Both the position numbers and the translations under genes were made by a program. From NCBI GenBank assembly GCA_001692895.1, contig KV748176.1, positions 558,001 through 622,000 of the forward strand: 64,000 nucleotides of DNA, given 5' to 3'. Below the pieces are notes generated by a model, which was given only the letters and a program-made list of their open reading frames with translations, did not search any database and was not told the DNA's origin. The stretch comes from Cenococcum geophilum 1.58 (Eukaryota > Ascomycota > Dothideomycetes > Gloniales > Gloniaceae). Shown here in pieces: positions 33,448 through 47,333 of the stretch; positions within the stretch are counted from its first letter, which is position 1, and the number at the start of each line of letters is the position of its first letter.

Positions 33448-35000
33448 ATGTTAGGAACAGAGAAAGACTAGGAGGAAGAAGCAGCTAAATAGGAAGATGG
33501 AATTAACCCAACGGAAGCCTCTAAGGATGACTTGACTAACTACCTATGATGTAAGATGTACCTATATATAGAGATACATAACTAGCTTAACTTAACACTC
33601 TGGGAATTGTTCTAGGGAGATTTTAAGGACTTTACGGTTGATATCTTTACGCAAATCCCCTTATACTGGCTTTAGTAACTACGTAACTACCTAAACATTA
33701 GAGGAGTATAGGTTAATGTTAACTATAAATGAAACAAAATACTTTCTTAGTCTTTATATGATATAGTATAAGAAAAAGACTAAACTGAATAGAGTAAAGA
33801 GATGATTAAATTAGCTAATAATAAGTACGGACCGACGCTATTAAGATCGATTAAGGTATATATGATAGAGGGTACCTTAGAGGAGCAATGATAAGCTAAA
33901 ACTATTGCAACCTAACTAACCGGTACACCGACTACCTCTACCTTTATACTATCTATTATACCTTAATCTATGACTACGTCCACCTCTACACTATCTGCTA
34001 CGCCTTAACCCGTAATGATAATACAGTAACTCCACGTACAGTCTATAGATGAGGAGAACCGCCCTGTTACTATGACTGGCTATAGTAAGGAAATTGTGAA
34101 TGCAGCTAAGATATATATAGAGGAGCAGAAATACGGTGGTATAAATGAAAGCCTCGACTATAAATTAACAATATTTTACGATATCTGCAATCGAGCGGAC
34201 GTACCCCAAGAAGCCTACCTTAAGGCATTCCCTACTATGCTAAAAGGACTAGCTTTAGACCACTTCTATATAAACCAACTGTTCTGCCTACTATTTGCCA
34301 AAGCTTACGAGCACCTTTGGAATTTCTTTAAAGGACTATAATTTTAACGCAAGAATCTGGACGAATGGAATACTATTACACTTATAATAGTAATGGCAGA
34401 AAATATAGATAAGTCTATAAGCGAATGTCTCCAATTGTTAATCTATAGACTTCGTTAACTATAGTATGGCCTTAGACCCACCTTATAAACTATAGACTTC
34501 CTTTATAATAAAATCGTTACTTCTTGCTAGGGAATACCAGTATGTAAATATACAGTCTCTGACCCACCGGATAACCTTGGAGCCCTTATTAATAAACTCT
34601 AATTGTCTATTATAGCATACAAGAAAGAGTATACGGAGAAGACACAAGCCTTCTTTATAGACCGATGATTTTATAAAAGAGATAATAACTACAACCGCAG
34701 TAACTGTAGTAACCCTCCGTATAACCGCAACTGAAAGAAACTACGTTGCTTTATATGTAATAGGGAAGGATGCCGCTTATAGAGACATACTAAGGAGGAG
34801 TAAGAAGAGTTTAAAGCTAAGTTCAGAACTGCTAACAGAGACAGGTTTGGTAAATTTGATGACCGATTTAAGAAACGACTTAACTAATATATTATGGATT
34901 ATGAGGATGACGATACTGACTTAGAAGAAGAGCTTAAGGAAGCTTTTTAAGTACTGACTATTGATGTAAGTTACGAGGTAACTGATAAGAACTTATAACT
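33448..35000 (+). pseudogene. Copia-A gag relict
   Basis: ATG at 33448 (MLGTEKD). The region 34072-34341 remains open and reads KEIVNAAKIYIEEQKYGGIN and LKAFPTMLKGLALDHFYI, a capsid-like motif shared with Copia-B. The knuckle at 34747-34800 keeps RCFICNREGCR, then RHTKEE. Nonsense codons include TGA replacing CGA (for example near 34668 and 34732). Confidence 0.85.
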
Positions 35001-38000
35001 GAATATTAATTACTACTATACCTCCCTTGGCCAAGTAGAACAGCAGAAAGTGATTTCTATGGCCGCCACCCTAGCTGATAAAGCCTTTGGCCATTTGGTT
35101 ACAACTATAGACAATATAGTACCTCTTATAACCGACTAGGACCCCTTTACCTATAATGTAACCACATCCACGTCCCGCTATACTGTAGATAAGTTTATAG
35201 GTATAATAATTAATATAGGAGCATCTAAACGATCTATAGCAGGATATGGCCAATTCTTGGTATTCTAGAGACTCGATACTGATGTATAGCTTAATACCAC
35301 TATATAAGGTATAGTTAACATATAGTTCGGCATTGGATTAACCTCATTAATTGGATTAGCTAAAGTAACTACCCTAATTAGCATAATTGAGTTTTATATT
35401 ATTAAGGTTAACACCCTATTTTTGCTTTGCTTGGCAGATATAGATTACCTATAAGTATACTATAATAACCTGAAAAATATGCTAATTACCCCTTGGAGCG
35501 AAGTACCCGTCGTATATCGCTTTGGCTACCCTTTCCTACTTTAAAATATATCCCTATATACTTATTTGACTAAGTTATTTAAATAAAACCTCTGCTACCT
35601 TACCGACGTAGAATTGAAACGACTGCATCGCCGTTTTGGCCACCCTTTAGTTAAGCGTCTTATATGAATACTTGAACGCTTAGGACACGATATTAATAGC
35701 AAGACCTTAGATTATCTTATACGCTACTGCCACTATTGTTAAAAATATGGAAAGTCGCCTGGTAGATTTAGATTTACCTTATATAATAATATTAATTTTA
35801 ACTATTTAATCGTAGTTGATATTATGTATATTGATGGCGCTCCCCTTCTGTATATTGTTAATAAAGGAACATGATTTTAAACTGGTAGATGGCTGTAAAA
35901 TATTAGCGCCAAATATATATGGGATGTATTATAAATATGCTGGATTGACACATACCTAGGACCCCCTGATATTATTATATATAATGCAGGCAAGAACTTT
36001 ATAAGCAAGGAATTCAAATAATACGCTATAATATTTGGAATAGCTATAAGAAGCGTACCTGTCGAAGCCCATAATTTAGTCGGAATAGTAGAACGCTACT
36101 ATAGCCCCCTCCGTCGCATATACTATATCATTACTGCGGAACTACCGGACATTAGTAAGGACATGGCCCTATAAATGGCTTTTAAAGTAATTAACGATTC
36201 CGCAGGCCCTGATAGTTTTATACCTACCTTACTAGTATTCAGAGCTTACCCACGTATGGTGGAATCCGACGCACCTAATCCTATAGTTGTATAACAAGTA
36301 ACAGCTCTTAAAAAGGCTATGGAAGAAGTTAAGAAGCTTAGAGCTGAGCGCTAAGTAGTAGATGCCCTTAATATGCACAACGGACCTAAAACAACCGCGA
36401 TTTATAAACTACCACTTAACTTACCTATATTGGTATGGAGAGAAGGACCTATAGGCTAACCTGGTTACTGGTCTGGTCCACACAACCTACTTAGTATTAA
36501 AAATAAGACCTGTACTATATAACTTCCCTATAGACCCACCAACTTCCGTAGCATAGTTATAAAACTATATTTAGTAGACCCCGAGATTATAGAGGATATA
36601 TAGCTAGAAGATGATGAAAGCGAACTACCCTAAACTGAGCCTAAACCCCTACCTCAAACTGAACCTAAACCCCTACCTTAAACTGAACCTAAACCCCTAC
36701 CTTAAACTAAGCCTAGACCTTAACCCGTTAAGCGTGGAAGAGGTAGACTACGCAAGTACCCTATTAAAGCGAATACCGCGAACATCTTAATATATCTATA
36801 AGATGAGGATAATAATTAACTCACAAATTCTAATTAGTTTGTAGTATTATGCTAGAAGGAAATTAAGGGATTACTTAAGAAAGGAGTTTTTGAACTGGTT
36901 AACCCTAAAGATATACCGTAAAGTAATAGAGTATTTAACTTTAGATTCGTTAACGAGATTAAGAACCCTAGCACTGATAAAGCCTTTAAGAAGTTAAGAT
37001 TAGTTATATAGGCATATAACGACCTAGAGAAAGACCTCATACTAACCTAATTACCTACAATTTAATGAGTTAGCCAACGCCTTATCCTCTATATTATAGC
37101 TATAACTTAGGATAATAGTAAATATCTTTACTTATAAGATATTTTACAGGCCTATATATAATTAGCTATGAAACTAAATCGAGACTTTTATATCAGAGCA
37201 CCTCTTAAACTTAGTATAGTATTTGGAGTCTTATAAGGTACAATCCTAAAGGTTGTTAGACCTTTATACGGCATTCCTAAGGCAGGCAATTATTGGTTTA
37301 AGACTTACTATAACCACTATATTAAAGAACTAAACATAAGCTAATCTACTTATAACCCCTGCCTACTTTACCTTAATAACCCTATAAACTTTAGAATAGT
37401 TGGCCTATAGACTGATGATACCCTCCTATTGGCTAACTTAGTCTTTGCAGCTTTGGAATAGGAGAAGATTGAAAAACTAAGTTCCTAACTAAGGAACGTG
37501 AGTAACTTATACTGGAGTACCCAATTAAGTTTAACGGAGGCATTATTTAATAATAGGATTATGTGATTATGCTTATATAGGAGCGCTAATGCTAGAACTT
37601 AACCCTTGTTAATATTAAGGAAGCTATTATAACAACTAGCTCCAGAGGTACTATCTGTATAGTACTTATACCTAAGGACTAATATATCGCCTAACGAGCA
37701 AGAGGAGCCTATATTACGTCCGTATGCCAACCTAAAGCCTCTTTTAATTTATCCTATGCTGCCTAGGTGATTAACCCTAACGAGAAAGACGCAAAACTGC
37801 TTAATAAGAGGATTTAGTAGCAAATTGAGAACCTAATAAGAGGTTTAAGCTTTGTTAAACTTGATATAGAGATATTACAACTACTTATATTTACTGATTC
37901 CTTATTTATAAATAATAAGGACCTCTTATTATAGATTGGATATATCCTGGTACTAGCAGACTTATTAAATAAGGCGAACATCATCTACTAGTCCTTAGTT

Positions 38001-38405
38001 AAGTATAAGAGAATTACTAGGAGTATACTAGCCTCCGAATTATATGCTATAGCCTATAGTTTCAACATTAGCGCTGTAATTAAGGCCACAGTCGAATTGT
38101 AACTTAATATTAGCCTACCGCTTATCCTTTATACTAATTCTAAGTTAATTTACGAATGCCTTATTAAGCTAGGAACTATATAGGAGAAGAGACTCATGAT
38201 TAATGTCATATGCCTACGCTAGTTATATAAAAGACGCGAAATAGCTAAGGTTAAGTAGATTGATAGAGATAGTAACCCTATAGACGCTATGACTAAAAGC
38301 AAACCATTATTAGCCCTTAAGCAACTTATTGACACAAACCGAATCGAGTTAAAGACAGTAGAATGGGTAGAACGTGCTACTGGTAATAGCACTGGTTTAA
38401 AAGCA
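35000..38405 (+). pseudogene. Copia-A pol relict
   Basis: Protease GIIINIGASKRSIAGYGQF (about 35200; catalytic Asp changed to Asn). Integrase from LHRRFGHPLVKRL (about 35615) through YLGPPDIIIYNAGKNFISKE (about 35950). RT from KKGVFELVNPKDIP (about 36876) through RPLYGIPKAGNYWFKTYYNH (about 37260) to QTDDTLLLAN (about 37408). RNase H from ILASELYAIAYSFNIS (about 38028) to PIDAMTKSKP (about 38280). A frame shift is likely near 37470. A 24-bp repeat giving PKPLPQTE-like units lies between integrase and RT. Confidence 0.9.
36630..36715 (+). repeat. 24-bp coding repeat in Copia-A linker
   Basis: About 3.5 copies of a unit of the form AAACTGAACC-TAAACCCCTACCTT, encoding Pro/Lys/Thr/Glu-rich residues in the flexible linker between integrase and RT. 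Similar repeats occur at the matching place in Copia-B (53706-53800, LDKLEAP-type). Confidence 0.7.
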
Positions 38406-38498
38406 TAGGGTAAGGAAGTAAGGAAGGAAGGAAGGAAGAAGAAGTGTATATACGGATTTTTATAATACTGATTCTTTACGTTTTAAAAGTACTCCTAG

Positions 38499-38746
38499 TG
38501 TAGCTAGAATAAGTTGCATTGCAATAGGAGGCAAATTACCGTCACGTGCGGCAAGCTGCCGTTACGTGTGGCAAGTTGCCGTTATATAAGGCAAGCTGCC
38601 ATCACGTGTCGCCGCGGCACTAGCGTGGTAAGGAACCTTAGGTCCCTTACCCTTCTTCGTATTAAAAGATAAGATCTATTTACAACACCGCATAGTACAT
38701 ATCATCGTGATATATATATTCTGCACGTTGTTAAAGCATACTAACA
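38499..38746 (+). repeat. Copia-A 3' LTR (248 bp)
   Basis: TGTAGCTAGAAT to ACTAACA. The four 20-bp units at about 38529-38617 are better preserved here and contain CACGTG or ACGTG cores. Preceded at 38409-38440 by a purine-rich GGAAGGAA run. Confidence 0.95.
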
Positions 38747-38751
38747 TTAGG

Positions 38752-39649
38752 TATAGTGGATAATATATATAAGAATTTTGCGTAATAAGGCAAATATAAG
38801 GATACTATACTATATTAATAGGAATATAGCAATCTAGCTGTGTACTATATATTCGGCTTACTACTTTACCTTAGCCTTATAGGTGGTTAAACCCTATATA
38901 GGGTTAATATATACTTAGCGTATATAAGATAAAATATTATATACTACAATATTTTTGCTTTAATATTAAATATCTAATATAGGTATATTCTTGTTTTAGT
39001 TCTTAAATTCTATATTCTATAAGTAGACGAAGGTATTAAATATCTACTTAAGCGGTTATTAATAATAAAGGCTAGGCAGTATACTATGGTTTAGTATTAC
39101 TACTACTAGAATAACCGATAAACTTAATTTATATATAATAAGCATATATTACGCATACGCTGGCTATACGCGTACTCTATACAATTTTTTTATTAGTTTA
39201 CTTTTACTATATACACGTTCTTATATCCTAGGGTAAATATACTACCGCTATAATTATGGAATACTATAGTAGTAGCTATATATTATAAGTATATATTTAA
39301 TATATATAAACGATGCTTACTTTTCTATACTTTACTTAGGCTTTTTATTAATCTCTACCGCCTAGTATAGACGACTGCTACGCTTTTAGAGGTTATTAAT
39401 TAATTTAAGCTTAACCCTATTATATGCGGGGTATATATAGAGGATATTCTTATAGGCGTGCTCGTAGTGTCTAATGCCGCTATATTTAAATACTTAATAA
39501 AATACTTTTCTACTCTCCCTATTATTTTCTCTAAGAAGCTATAGTTATATAATCCTAGGGTTAAAATAAGAATTAAATCTACTAGAGGTATAAATATAGT
39601 GTATGCCTAGTATATGCATTACTTACCTTTAATATATACTGCTTAATAA
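38752..39649 (-). pseudogene. Unidentified decayed coding unit, segment 1 (5' part)
   Basis: Lies between Copia-A and Gypsy-C. The minus frame is clearest from about 39600 to 39300 and reads AYTIFIPLVDLILILTLGLY, then FLEKIIGRVEKYFIKYLNIA and PIRISSIYTPHIIGLSLN, with breaks of RIP type. The unit probably extends to higher coordinates beyond Gypsy-C, outside the window. No family recognised. Confidence 0.45.
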
Positions 39650-40070
39650 TGTTACGGACCTTATATTAGTAGTAGTGGAACTACTAAGAAGAGATATAAA
39701 CGGACTAGTAGTGGAAGTACGGGAGGTGCTAGAACTAGTTAAACTATAGGACGAGGGGTAACTAAGTTATATAGTGAATTACGTTATAAGTTTGGAACGT
39801 AGGAACGTAGGAATGTAGGAACGTAATATACTGATATATTAACATACTAACGTACTTAGTACATTTCTTAGGCACAGTATTATGTATTTAAAGGACCACA
39901 GTCCCTACCTAAATAGTTCTTTTCTTTGTAGTAAATCTTAGAATATAATTAGAGTTAATCTATTAGGTAACTACTCTACTAGTTATTATTATATTATTAA
40001 CTTCTTATTTACCTATACACCTAGCCTATTAATAAGTCTACCGTAGTATTTCCCATAAGGCTTTATTATA
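39650..40070 (+). repeat. Gypsy-C 5' LTR (about 421 bp)
   Basis: Begins TGTTACGGACC and ends CTTTATTATA, followed by TATTTACTACCTAGTTACGG, the same post-LTR sequence as Gypsy-B. The 3' 230 bp is clearly related to the Gypsy-B LTR (AGAATATAATTAGAGTTAAT); the 5' 190 bp is different, so the two are sister families. A GGAACGTAGGAACGTA tandem repeat lies near 39798-39828. Confidence 0.88.
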
Positions 40071-40110
40071 TATTTACTACCTAGTTACGGTATTAATAAA
40101 GTTAAATAAT

Positions 40111-40840
40111 ATGCCATTAAAAGTAGTAGTTATAACGTCGTTAACGGTAGCAACTATATTAAGATTAGGTAACAATACTAGTATAGTAAACACTAACTCT
40201 TAGCTAATTATGGTTGGATAATTATAGGAAATAGTTAATTAATTTATAGATAATAACAAGATACTTAAAGAAAGAATTAATAGGATTAGAGTAGCTAAGA
40301 TTAAGCTACTATCTATTAAGCGGTTTTTAGAAGAGAAGTTAAAGCTTAAGGAATTCCTTATAGAAATGCACTTTAAGGTTACGCAGGAGGGAGCAAAGCC
40401 AGTAACGCCTATAGACCAAGTCGCCTATATAGGATTATTCCTAACGGGGAGGCACTTAAGTAGTTTAAGCCTTACCTAATAGAGGTATAGGAAAACGGTA
40501 TAGCAACTACTAACTAGGAGGTACGGTATATATTTACTAGTTAGAATAGGTTTATAAAACGCCTAATATAAATATTTAGAAACCTAGAGGTAACTACTAT
40601 AGTAAAAAGAAAGCTTTAAAACCTAATATAAAGAACTTTAGTAATTAAGTATATAATATAGTTTTAAATATTAGCTATATAAGTTAAATAGAATAATAAG
40701 GCGCTTATAGCATAGTATAAATAGGGACTTAAGGTAAAAGTCTAGGACGTAATTATCCTAATAGAAGATGCGGAAACCCTAAGAGAACTAATTAATTAAG
40801 CAATTAAGATTAATAATAGGATTTACTAAAGGGAATAGAC
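40111..40840 (+). pseudogene. Gypsy-C gag relict, first part
   Basis: ATG at 40111 (MPLKVVVITSLTVATILRLG), aligned with the Gypsy-B gag start. Interrupted after GGGAATAGAC by Gypsy-D and resumed at 47779 with TAGACTAAGAAAGG. Confidence 0.85.
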
Positions 40841-41026
40841 TGTTACGGCACTAACCTAACGTATATTGTTTTATACTATCTTATACTATTTCCTACTATT
40901 AGCTGGCCCACTACTAGCGCCTTAGCGGCTGGCCCTACTATTTATATACAATACCCCCTTTTACCTTCTTCTCCTCTTTATACCACAACGTAGTTATTTA
41001 GTCTACTTTATTATAGCACCGTGATA
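40841..41026 (+). repeat. Gypsy-D 5' LTR
   Basis: TGTTACGGCACTAACCTAAC to CACCGTGATA. Contains TAGCGCCTTAGCGGC at about 40914-40928. It lacks about 20 bp of the TCTCGTACTA repeat present in the 3' LTR. Confidence 0.92.
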
Positions 41027-41249
41027 GTTTATAGTATCCCTAATTGCGCTCTGTTATAACCTTTGTTTTTTCCTAGTCTATTATTTTTATTTTCCTAGTA
41101 TAATTACGACCCGGCATAACTAATAACACCGTACTATAAGTCCTAAACAACCCTAGCACAGTTATAGACAATCTTAGTACTACAGCCAGCCTTAAAGACT
41201 TTAATTGTCTTATACAGATCCCTTAAAATAAGCGACTATAATATAGATA

Positions 41250-42750
41250 ATACCCTATCGGCGAATATACGCGAAGCACTTGCCTACCTTTTTAATACCT
41301 CCTATACCCACATTGCCTAGGCAATTAGAAGTAGCCCGGAGTACCCTAAGAACCTTAATATAGCAGGAACCTTCTAGCACCTCTCTATATATATAACTTT
41401 CCTAACTAGCGTTAAGAGTGGTCTCTAAGCCATCTATAATAAAGGCCGAACTATAAAGTCCTAACTTAAAGAAGCTTAGTAGAGAATTAACTCTCTTAAG
41501 ATACTTAAACTATATATATAATAATACGAATAATAAGCCTTTACAAATACTCAGACCATATAAAGTCTAAGCCTTTAAATTACTATACTTATCCAGACCA
41601 TTACCAACAAGAACACCGCTACTAACTCTCCCTTTTTAACTAAGCCCTATAGAAAAAAGCGTAAAGCAAAAGATCTAACCCTATTTAATGGTAAGGGATC
41701 ACTAACTAAAAAGTAAGAAAATTTAAAAATATAGGAAATAAAGATCTAAGGCGTTTTCTAAAGGGATGTAAAGTGCTTTAAGACCCCAATGGACGAAGTC
41801 CTCTATATATTAGATATGCTAATAGATAAAGCTTATAACTATATTAAGCATAGCCTTAATATACTACGTATACACCCAAACAACTTAAGTAAATAGACCT
41901 TCTCTAACCGAGAGTCTATATTTATGTATATAAGGAAGCACTATAAGACTATAGATATAACCCAAGCAGCTAAAAATAAGCTGGATATCTTAAGCTAAGG
42001 TAAGCGTAACTATTGGTCTTAGAAACCAGAGCTTAATAAGTTAATAATTAAAGTAAACAAGACTAAGGAACAAAAAGTAAATCTACTTAAGAAGAATATT
42101 TCCTCTAAGATAAAGGACCTAGCCTTTACCCTTAGCTATAAAATCGGCGATGCTAACTATAAAGGCTAAAATAAGCAGATAGATGTATTCGCTTATAACC
42201 TATAGAACTATACCTACTATACTAAGCTAAATACCGCTAAGCTAAGTACCGCTAGCGGCTATTAACCTATATTACTGTAGAATAACCTAATAGACCTTAA
42301 CGCCGTTAAGTTTAACAGTAGTAGTAATAGTCTCCCTAATAATGTCTAAAGATATTATACGGATAACAGACTTTATATAATGTGTGGTCAACCTAGCTAC
42401 TAGAAAGATGCTTACAACCCCTAGAAAAACCTAAATCCCCTTCTAATACTACCGCGCTAACCCCTTTCTAGCCGCGGCAGATTCTTTAATAGAGGGGATG
42501 GTAATTAAGGCAGTAACTATAGATAAGGACGTGGGTTCGGATACAGAGACCTACCCCTACAATTCCCTTCCCTAATACAGCCTTAGCCGATAGTCCCGTA
42601 CGCAAACTACGAATAAGTACTCTGTGCTACTACCAATTATAAAACCGGCTATATTATTAGTGAAGTACCTTTTAGCATATATACACCGTTAGAGACCAAC
42701 ACGTTAGGATATACTAGCTAAAACTACAGCCACCAGCTAAGCCCTACAAT
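41250..42750 (+). pseudogene. Gypsy-D gag relict
   Basis: A frame with RIP stops, including KDNRLYIMCGQPSY and KDAYNP near 42358-42420, which looks like a CCHC knuckle with His and last Cys read as Tyr. The upstream capsid part is not diagnostic alone; the call rests on position and knuckle. Confidence 0.65.
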
Positions 42751-45700
42751 TTAGCTATTAAAAGGCTAACCCTTAAACTAAGTCGCCTCTAAAGGTTAGA
42801 ACTATATAGGGAGGAGAATAAAAGGATTAAATCTATACTACTAGATTAATTAGACCTTATTTTAAGCCAGTTACTACTTAACCTTAGAATAGTAAATAGC
42901 AATAGAAATGCTATCCTTATTTAGATCTACCTCTCCTTACCGCGTAACCTACTCCTATAAGTTCTTATTAAAACAGTAAGCCTTATTAACACTAATAGTA
43001 TAGTACTAGTGTTTATAGATAAAGACTCGCTTATAAAAAAGCATAATATTATAATAAAAAGACTCCCAGTCCTAAAACCACTCCGCCTTACTAATAAACT
43101 CCTATCCGGGTTTATTACCCACTACTTTATAGTAATAATAATAATTAGCCACTATATAGAATCTATGCTCTTCTATATTATAAAGTTATCACCCTCTATA
43201 CTAGTAATTCTTAGAATACCCTAGCTTAAAAAGCATAACCTAAGGGCAGACTTCCCCGCCCTAGAGCTTAAGTTTAACTCTAATTACTATGCCTATAACT
43301 ATCTTCTATAGCATATTCCTAACTATAACTAAGTAGTACCACGCGGACGCATTGCACGGCTAACGCTTAGATACTATTAGCTAATAGTAAAAGAGGTGCC
43401 TAATACTAGTAAGCTAATACACATAGTAAACTAAGCAGAGATTCTGGAAGACTAAACTACCGCCCTATCCCCTAAAAAATAAACACTACTAAAACTATAA
43501 GTCCCCCGTATATACCCGCTTAACCTAAGTTAGCTAATAAAATATCTAACCCTAAGTTATTTACTATACGCATATACGACCGCATATATAACAGCTAAGG
43601 GCGTTATAGCTAAGACTAAAACCAAAGTAATTAAGACCTCCCCCCCGTAACGCCTAACCTTATACCCGTCCCCCGCGCGTACTATATAGGGCCACCGCCT
43701 CATTTCCGCCCCCCTAGGCTAACTAAGCCATACTAGCCTAGTCGTAGCACTGGAAAACTAAACACGCCCTAACCTAGACAACATTAAATGCACTTATACC
43801 GTTAATTTTACCCAGTTCTGTAAATAAAAAGATGTAAAGGTAATAAGGATCTATATAGCGGAGTTAGTAGAACTGGTTAAATAAGAAGAGTATTAATAGC
43901 TGCTTAAGGAGTTACCTATAGGCCTAATAGAAGTACTAAACCTATTAGAAAGGTCTTTCCGCTGGCTAGTAGAAGGCAACTATATAATAGACAAAGCCCG
44001 CAAAGCACTACCCCCCTATTTTTATAACTTCCTTAAGACAAACCTAAGAATAAAGTCTAAGTCTCTACGCTAAAAGATAGTTAATACTAATAATAAGAAA
44101 TTTCTAAAAGGCAAACTAAGATTAACCCGTAAAGATATTTTATAACGCTTACTAAAAGAGTTTCGCGAATATATTAAATACTTTTTCCCTAAAAACGTAG
44201 ATAAGCTACCCCCTTACCGACTATAGGACCATAAAATTAAGATTATACCTAAGAAGCAGGCCCCGTATTATAAAAATAGACTACTTTTACCTACTAAACT
44301 TAGTTATATAAAGAAGTGGATTAACGAGATGCTGGATAAAGGTTTTATCTACAAATTAACCTTACTAGCTGCCGCATTACTTCTCCTTACTGTAAAACCT
44401 GGCGGCGGTATATAAATCTACTATAACTACTGAGGCCTAAATATAGTTACTATTAAGAATTGGTATTTATTGCCACTAAACCGTAAGATACTTAATACAC
44501 TCTATAGTGCTAAGTACTTTACTAAGCTTAATATAATTACTGTGTTTAACTAAATCCGGATCGCGGAAGGCTATAAGTAGCTTATAGCATTTATTACCCG
44601 GTTTAGGCTCTATAAAATATTAGTTATGCCGTTTAGTCTCTATAACGCACCCGCTATATTTTAAAACTATATTAACTATATTCTATATAATGCCCTTAAT
44701 AACTACTGCACTGCGTATCTTAATAATGTCCTTATCTTCTTAAAAATACGCGCTAAGAATACAAAATATATAAATGAAATTATCTAAAGACTTAGTAATG
44801 CTAGACTCTAAATTAATATTAATAAGTCTAAGTTTTATACTACTAAAATAAAATACCTTAGCTTAATTATTTTAATTAACGGCATAACTATAAACCCTAA
44901 GAAGGTATAGGCCTTATAGGAATAAAAGGACCCAACATTAGTTAAGGAACTATAGCAATTTCTTAGCTTCGCGAACTTCTACTAATGATTTATTTAAGGC
45001 TACTTTAAGGTAGTTAAGCCTATAACTAGGCTACTAAAGAAGAGCATTAGCTGGTTATGGGGCCCTAACTAAATATAGGCATTCTAGACCCTAAAAACAG
45101 TGTTTACCACAGCACTAGTTCTAGCGTATTACGACTATATAAAGAAGATTATAGTAGAGACAGACGCCTTAAACTAGGCTTTAGGTAGAGTGCTCTATTA
45201 AGCTAATAAAAGTAATAAGCTTAAGCTAGTTGCATTCTTCTCTACTAAGCACTCAGTCCCTAAATATAACTATAAAATATATAATAAGGAGCTCCTAGTA
45301 ATTGTTAAAGCACTAAAAAAATAGCGCCCCAAACTATAAGGAACTGAGTAGCTGTTTAAATTATTACGGATTATAAGAACCTCTAGACCTTTATAATAAC
45401 GAAATAATTAAACTAGCGCTAAGTCCGCTAGGCTAAGTTCCTTTCCTAATTTAACTTTATTATTACCTATAGGCCTAGCACTAAAGCTATAATCCTAAAC
45501 GCTTTTAGCCGCCTTCTAGGCGTTATACCTACCGATACTAATAATAAACGTTTACAATACCAAGACCGCGTTGTCTTACTACTAAAGAAAGTTGACCCTA
45601 TTATCCTAGAAGAGCTACTAAGCGAATCTTAAGACCAGAATATTAAAGACTTTATTATAGTAATAAACCTAAAGCCTAAGAAAAAACCCCTTAAGGAGCT

Positions 45701-47250
45701 TATTAAGAATGCCTATATAGAGAATAAACTCGCTAGGAATATATTAGCTACGCTACGCAAATGGGAAGACTATAAAGCACGCCGTTAGCCTAAGCAGATT
45801 AGGAAGCTACTCCACTATAATAAATCCAAATGTTTAATTGTTAACGGCCTAATCTACTATAGGAACCGAGTATTTGTCCCTAATTTACCTAAACTCTAAT
45901 AAGAAGTTGTATACCGCATGTATAGTTTAGGCCCTACGGGTTACCTAAGCCGCGTTAAGACACTAAACCTCCTTAATTAAATATGTTAGTGGCTAGGTAT
46001 TTTATAGTTTATGGCTACCTTTATAAGAGACTGCGCTCTTTACTTCCGTATAAAGACCCTACGCTTAGCACCGCCCGGTTTTCTAAAACTACTAGAACTA
46101 TTAGTCCGCCTATAGACCAATATCTCTATTAACTACGTCGTTGACCTGCCTAAGTGCCTTTATAACGGCAAAATATATAAATATATCTTTATCGTTATTG
46201 ACCGCCTAATAAAGATAAGACACTTTATTTCTGTTACTAGCCTAGGTACTAAGGAGCTTATTAAAGTATTTATTTATACTATTTATAAGTTACACGGCGC
46301 TCTAAATACCATCATTTCCGATAGAGGCTCTTTATTTATTTTTAACTCCTGGTGTCGCCTAAACTAGCGCCTAAAGGTAACCCTAAGCCCTAGCTCTATA
46401 TGGTACCCTAAAATAGATAGTTAAACTAAGATTGTTAACGCAGTAATAAATAAGTACCTACGCGCCTTTATAAGCTTCACCTAAGACGACTAGGTAGATT
46501 GGCTCCCCCTTACCGAGTTTACTATAAATAATTAGGTTAATAAGACTATGGGAATCTTACCGTTCTTTACTAACTATAGCTATAACCCACGTCTGGGTAT
46601 TAAACTAGCAGGCCCCTAGCTATTAGCCCTGTCTATATATACAAAAAAGGAGTACCTATAAGCTAATACTATTACTAACCGCTTTAAGCGCATCCTAACC
46701 TAGCTTAAAGCCCTAGCTCGTATCTCCTAGCAACGCTATAAAGATAACGCTAATATAAAATAAGATAAAGGTATAATATTTAAAAAGGATAATATAGTTA
46801 TAGTCAGCCTTAAAAATATAAAGACTAACTAGCCTAAGAGGAAGCAGGATAATAACTAAAATAGACCCTAGCCCGTCCTAGCTGCCTATAAAGGAGTAGT
46901 TATAGTTAACCTCCTAAACTATATCCGTGTTAATAAGTCTTTCCATACTTTAAAAGTCCGCCTTTAGTTCCCTAAAGAGATCTCTAGTTAAGTATATATT
47001 AACAAAGAGGAACGTTATAATATTATAGGTAGGATAGCTAAAAGGGATAATAACGGTAATATTACGGACAAGTAGGAATTTAAAAAGATCTTTAATATAT
47101 ATAATGAATAAATAGACGAGCACGGCTTAATATATTGTATTAAGTGGAAGTATTATAATAAGGAAACCTAGGAACCTAAAAAATCCCTAAAAGGGTACGA
47201 GCGCGTACTACTAAAGTTTTATAAATAATACCCTAAGAAGCCAGGACCCC
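42750..47250 (+). pseudogene. Gypsy-D pol relict
   Basis: Protease region VFIDKDSLIKKH near 43010. RT: DKGFIYKLTLLAAALLLLTV (about 44338), MPFSLYNAPAIF (about 44628) and AYLNNVLIF at 44713-44740, where YLDD is expected. RNase H: IVETDALN (about 45150) and FSTKHSVPKYNYKIYNKELL. A frame shift is apparent near 45355, then the RNase H end resumes as TYRPSTKAIILNAFSRL (about 45465). Integrase at about 45900-46650: IFIVIDRLIKIRHFI and ISDRGSLFIFNSW. Chromodomain at about 47110-47215: HGLIYCIKWKYYNKET, then EPKKSLKGYERVL. Confidence 0.9.
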
Positions 47251-47333
47251 TAGACTAGGTATAATATAAGGGAGAGTTATATTAAAACCGTAGCCGACCA
47301 CGAAGATAATTTATGGTGGTTAAGATCTTATGG

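Larger units (their letters stand above)
32863..38746 (+). mobile_element. Copia-A, complete Ty1/Copia element
   Basis: 5,884 bp with two 248-bp LTRs, the 5-bp target duplication TTAGG at 32858-32862 and 38747-38751, and the candidate primer site CTGATTAGTGAGCGCG directly after the 5' LTR. Gag and pol follow in the Copia order: knuckle, protease, integrase, RT, RNase H. Inserted in the unidentified coding unit. RIP-inactivated; TGA stops at former Arg CGA positions are common. Confidence 0.95.

Noticed and set aside
38409..38440. GGAAGGAA run as an independent microsatellite of interest
   Set aside because: Its place just upstream of the 3' LTR fits a purine-rich second-strand priming region or simple slippage; nothing more is indicated.
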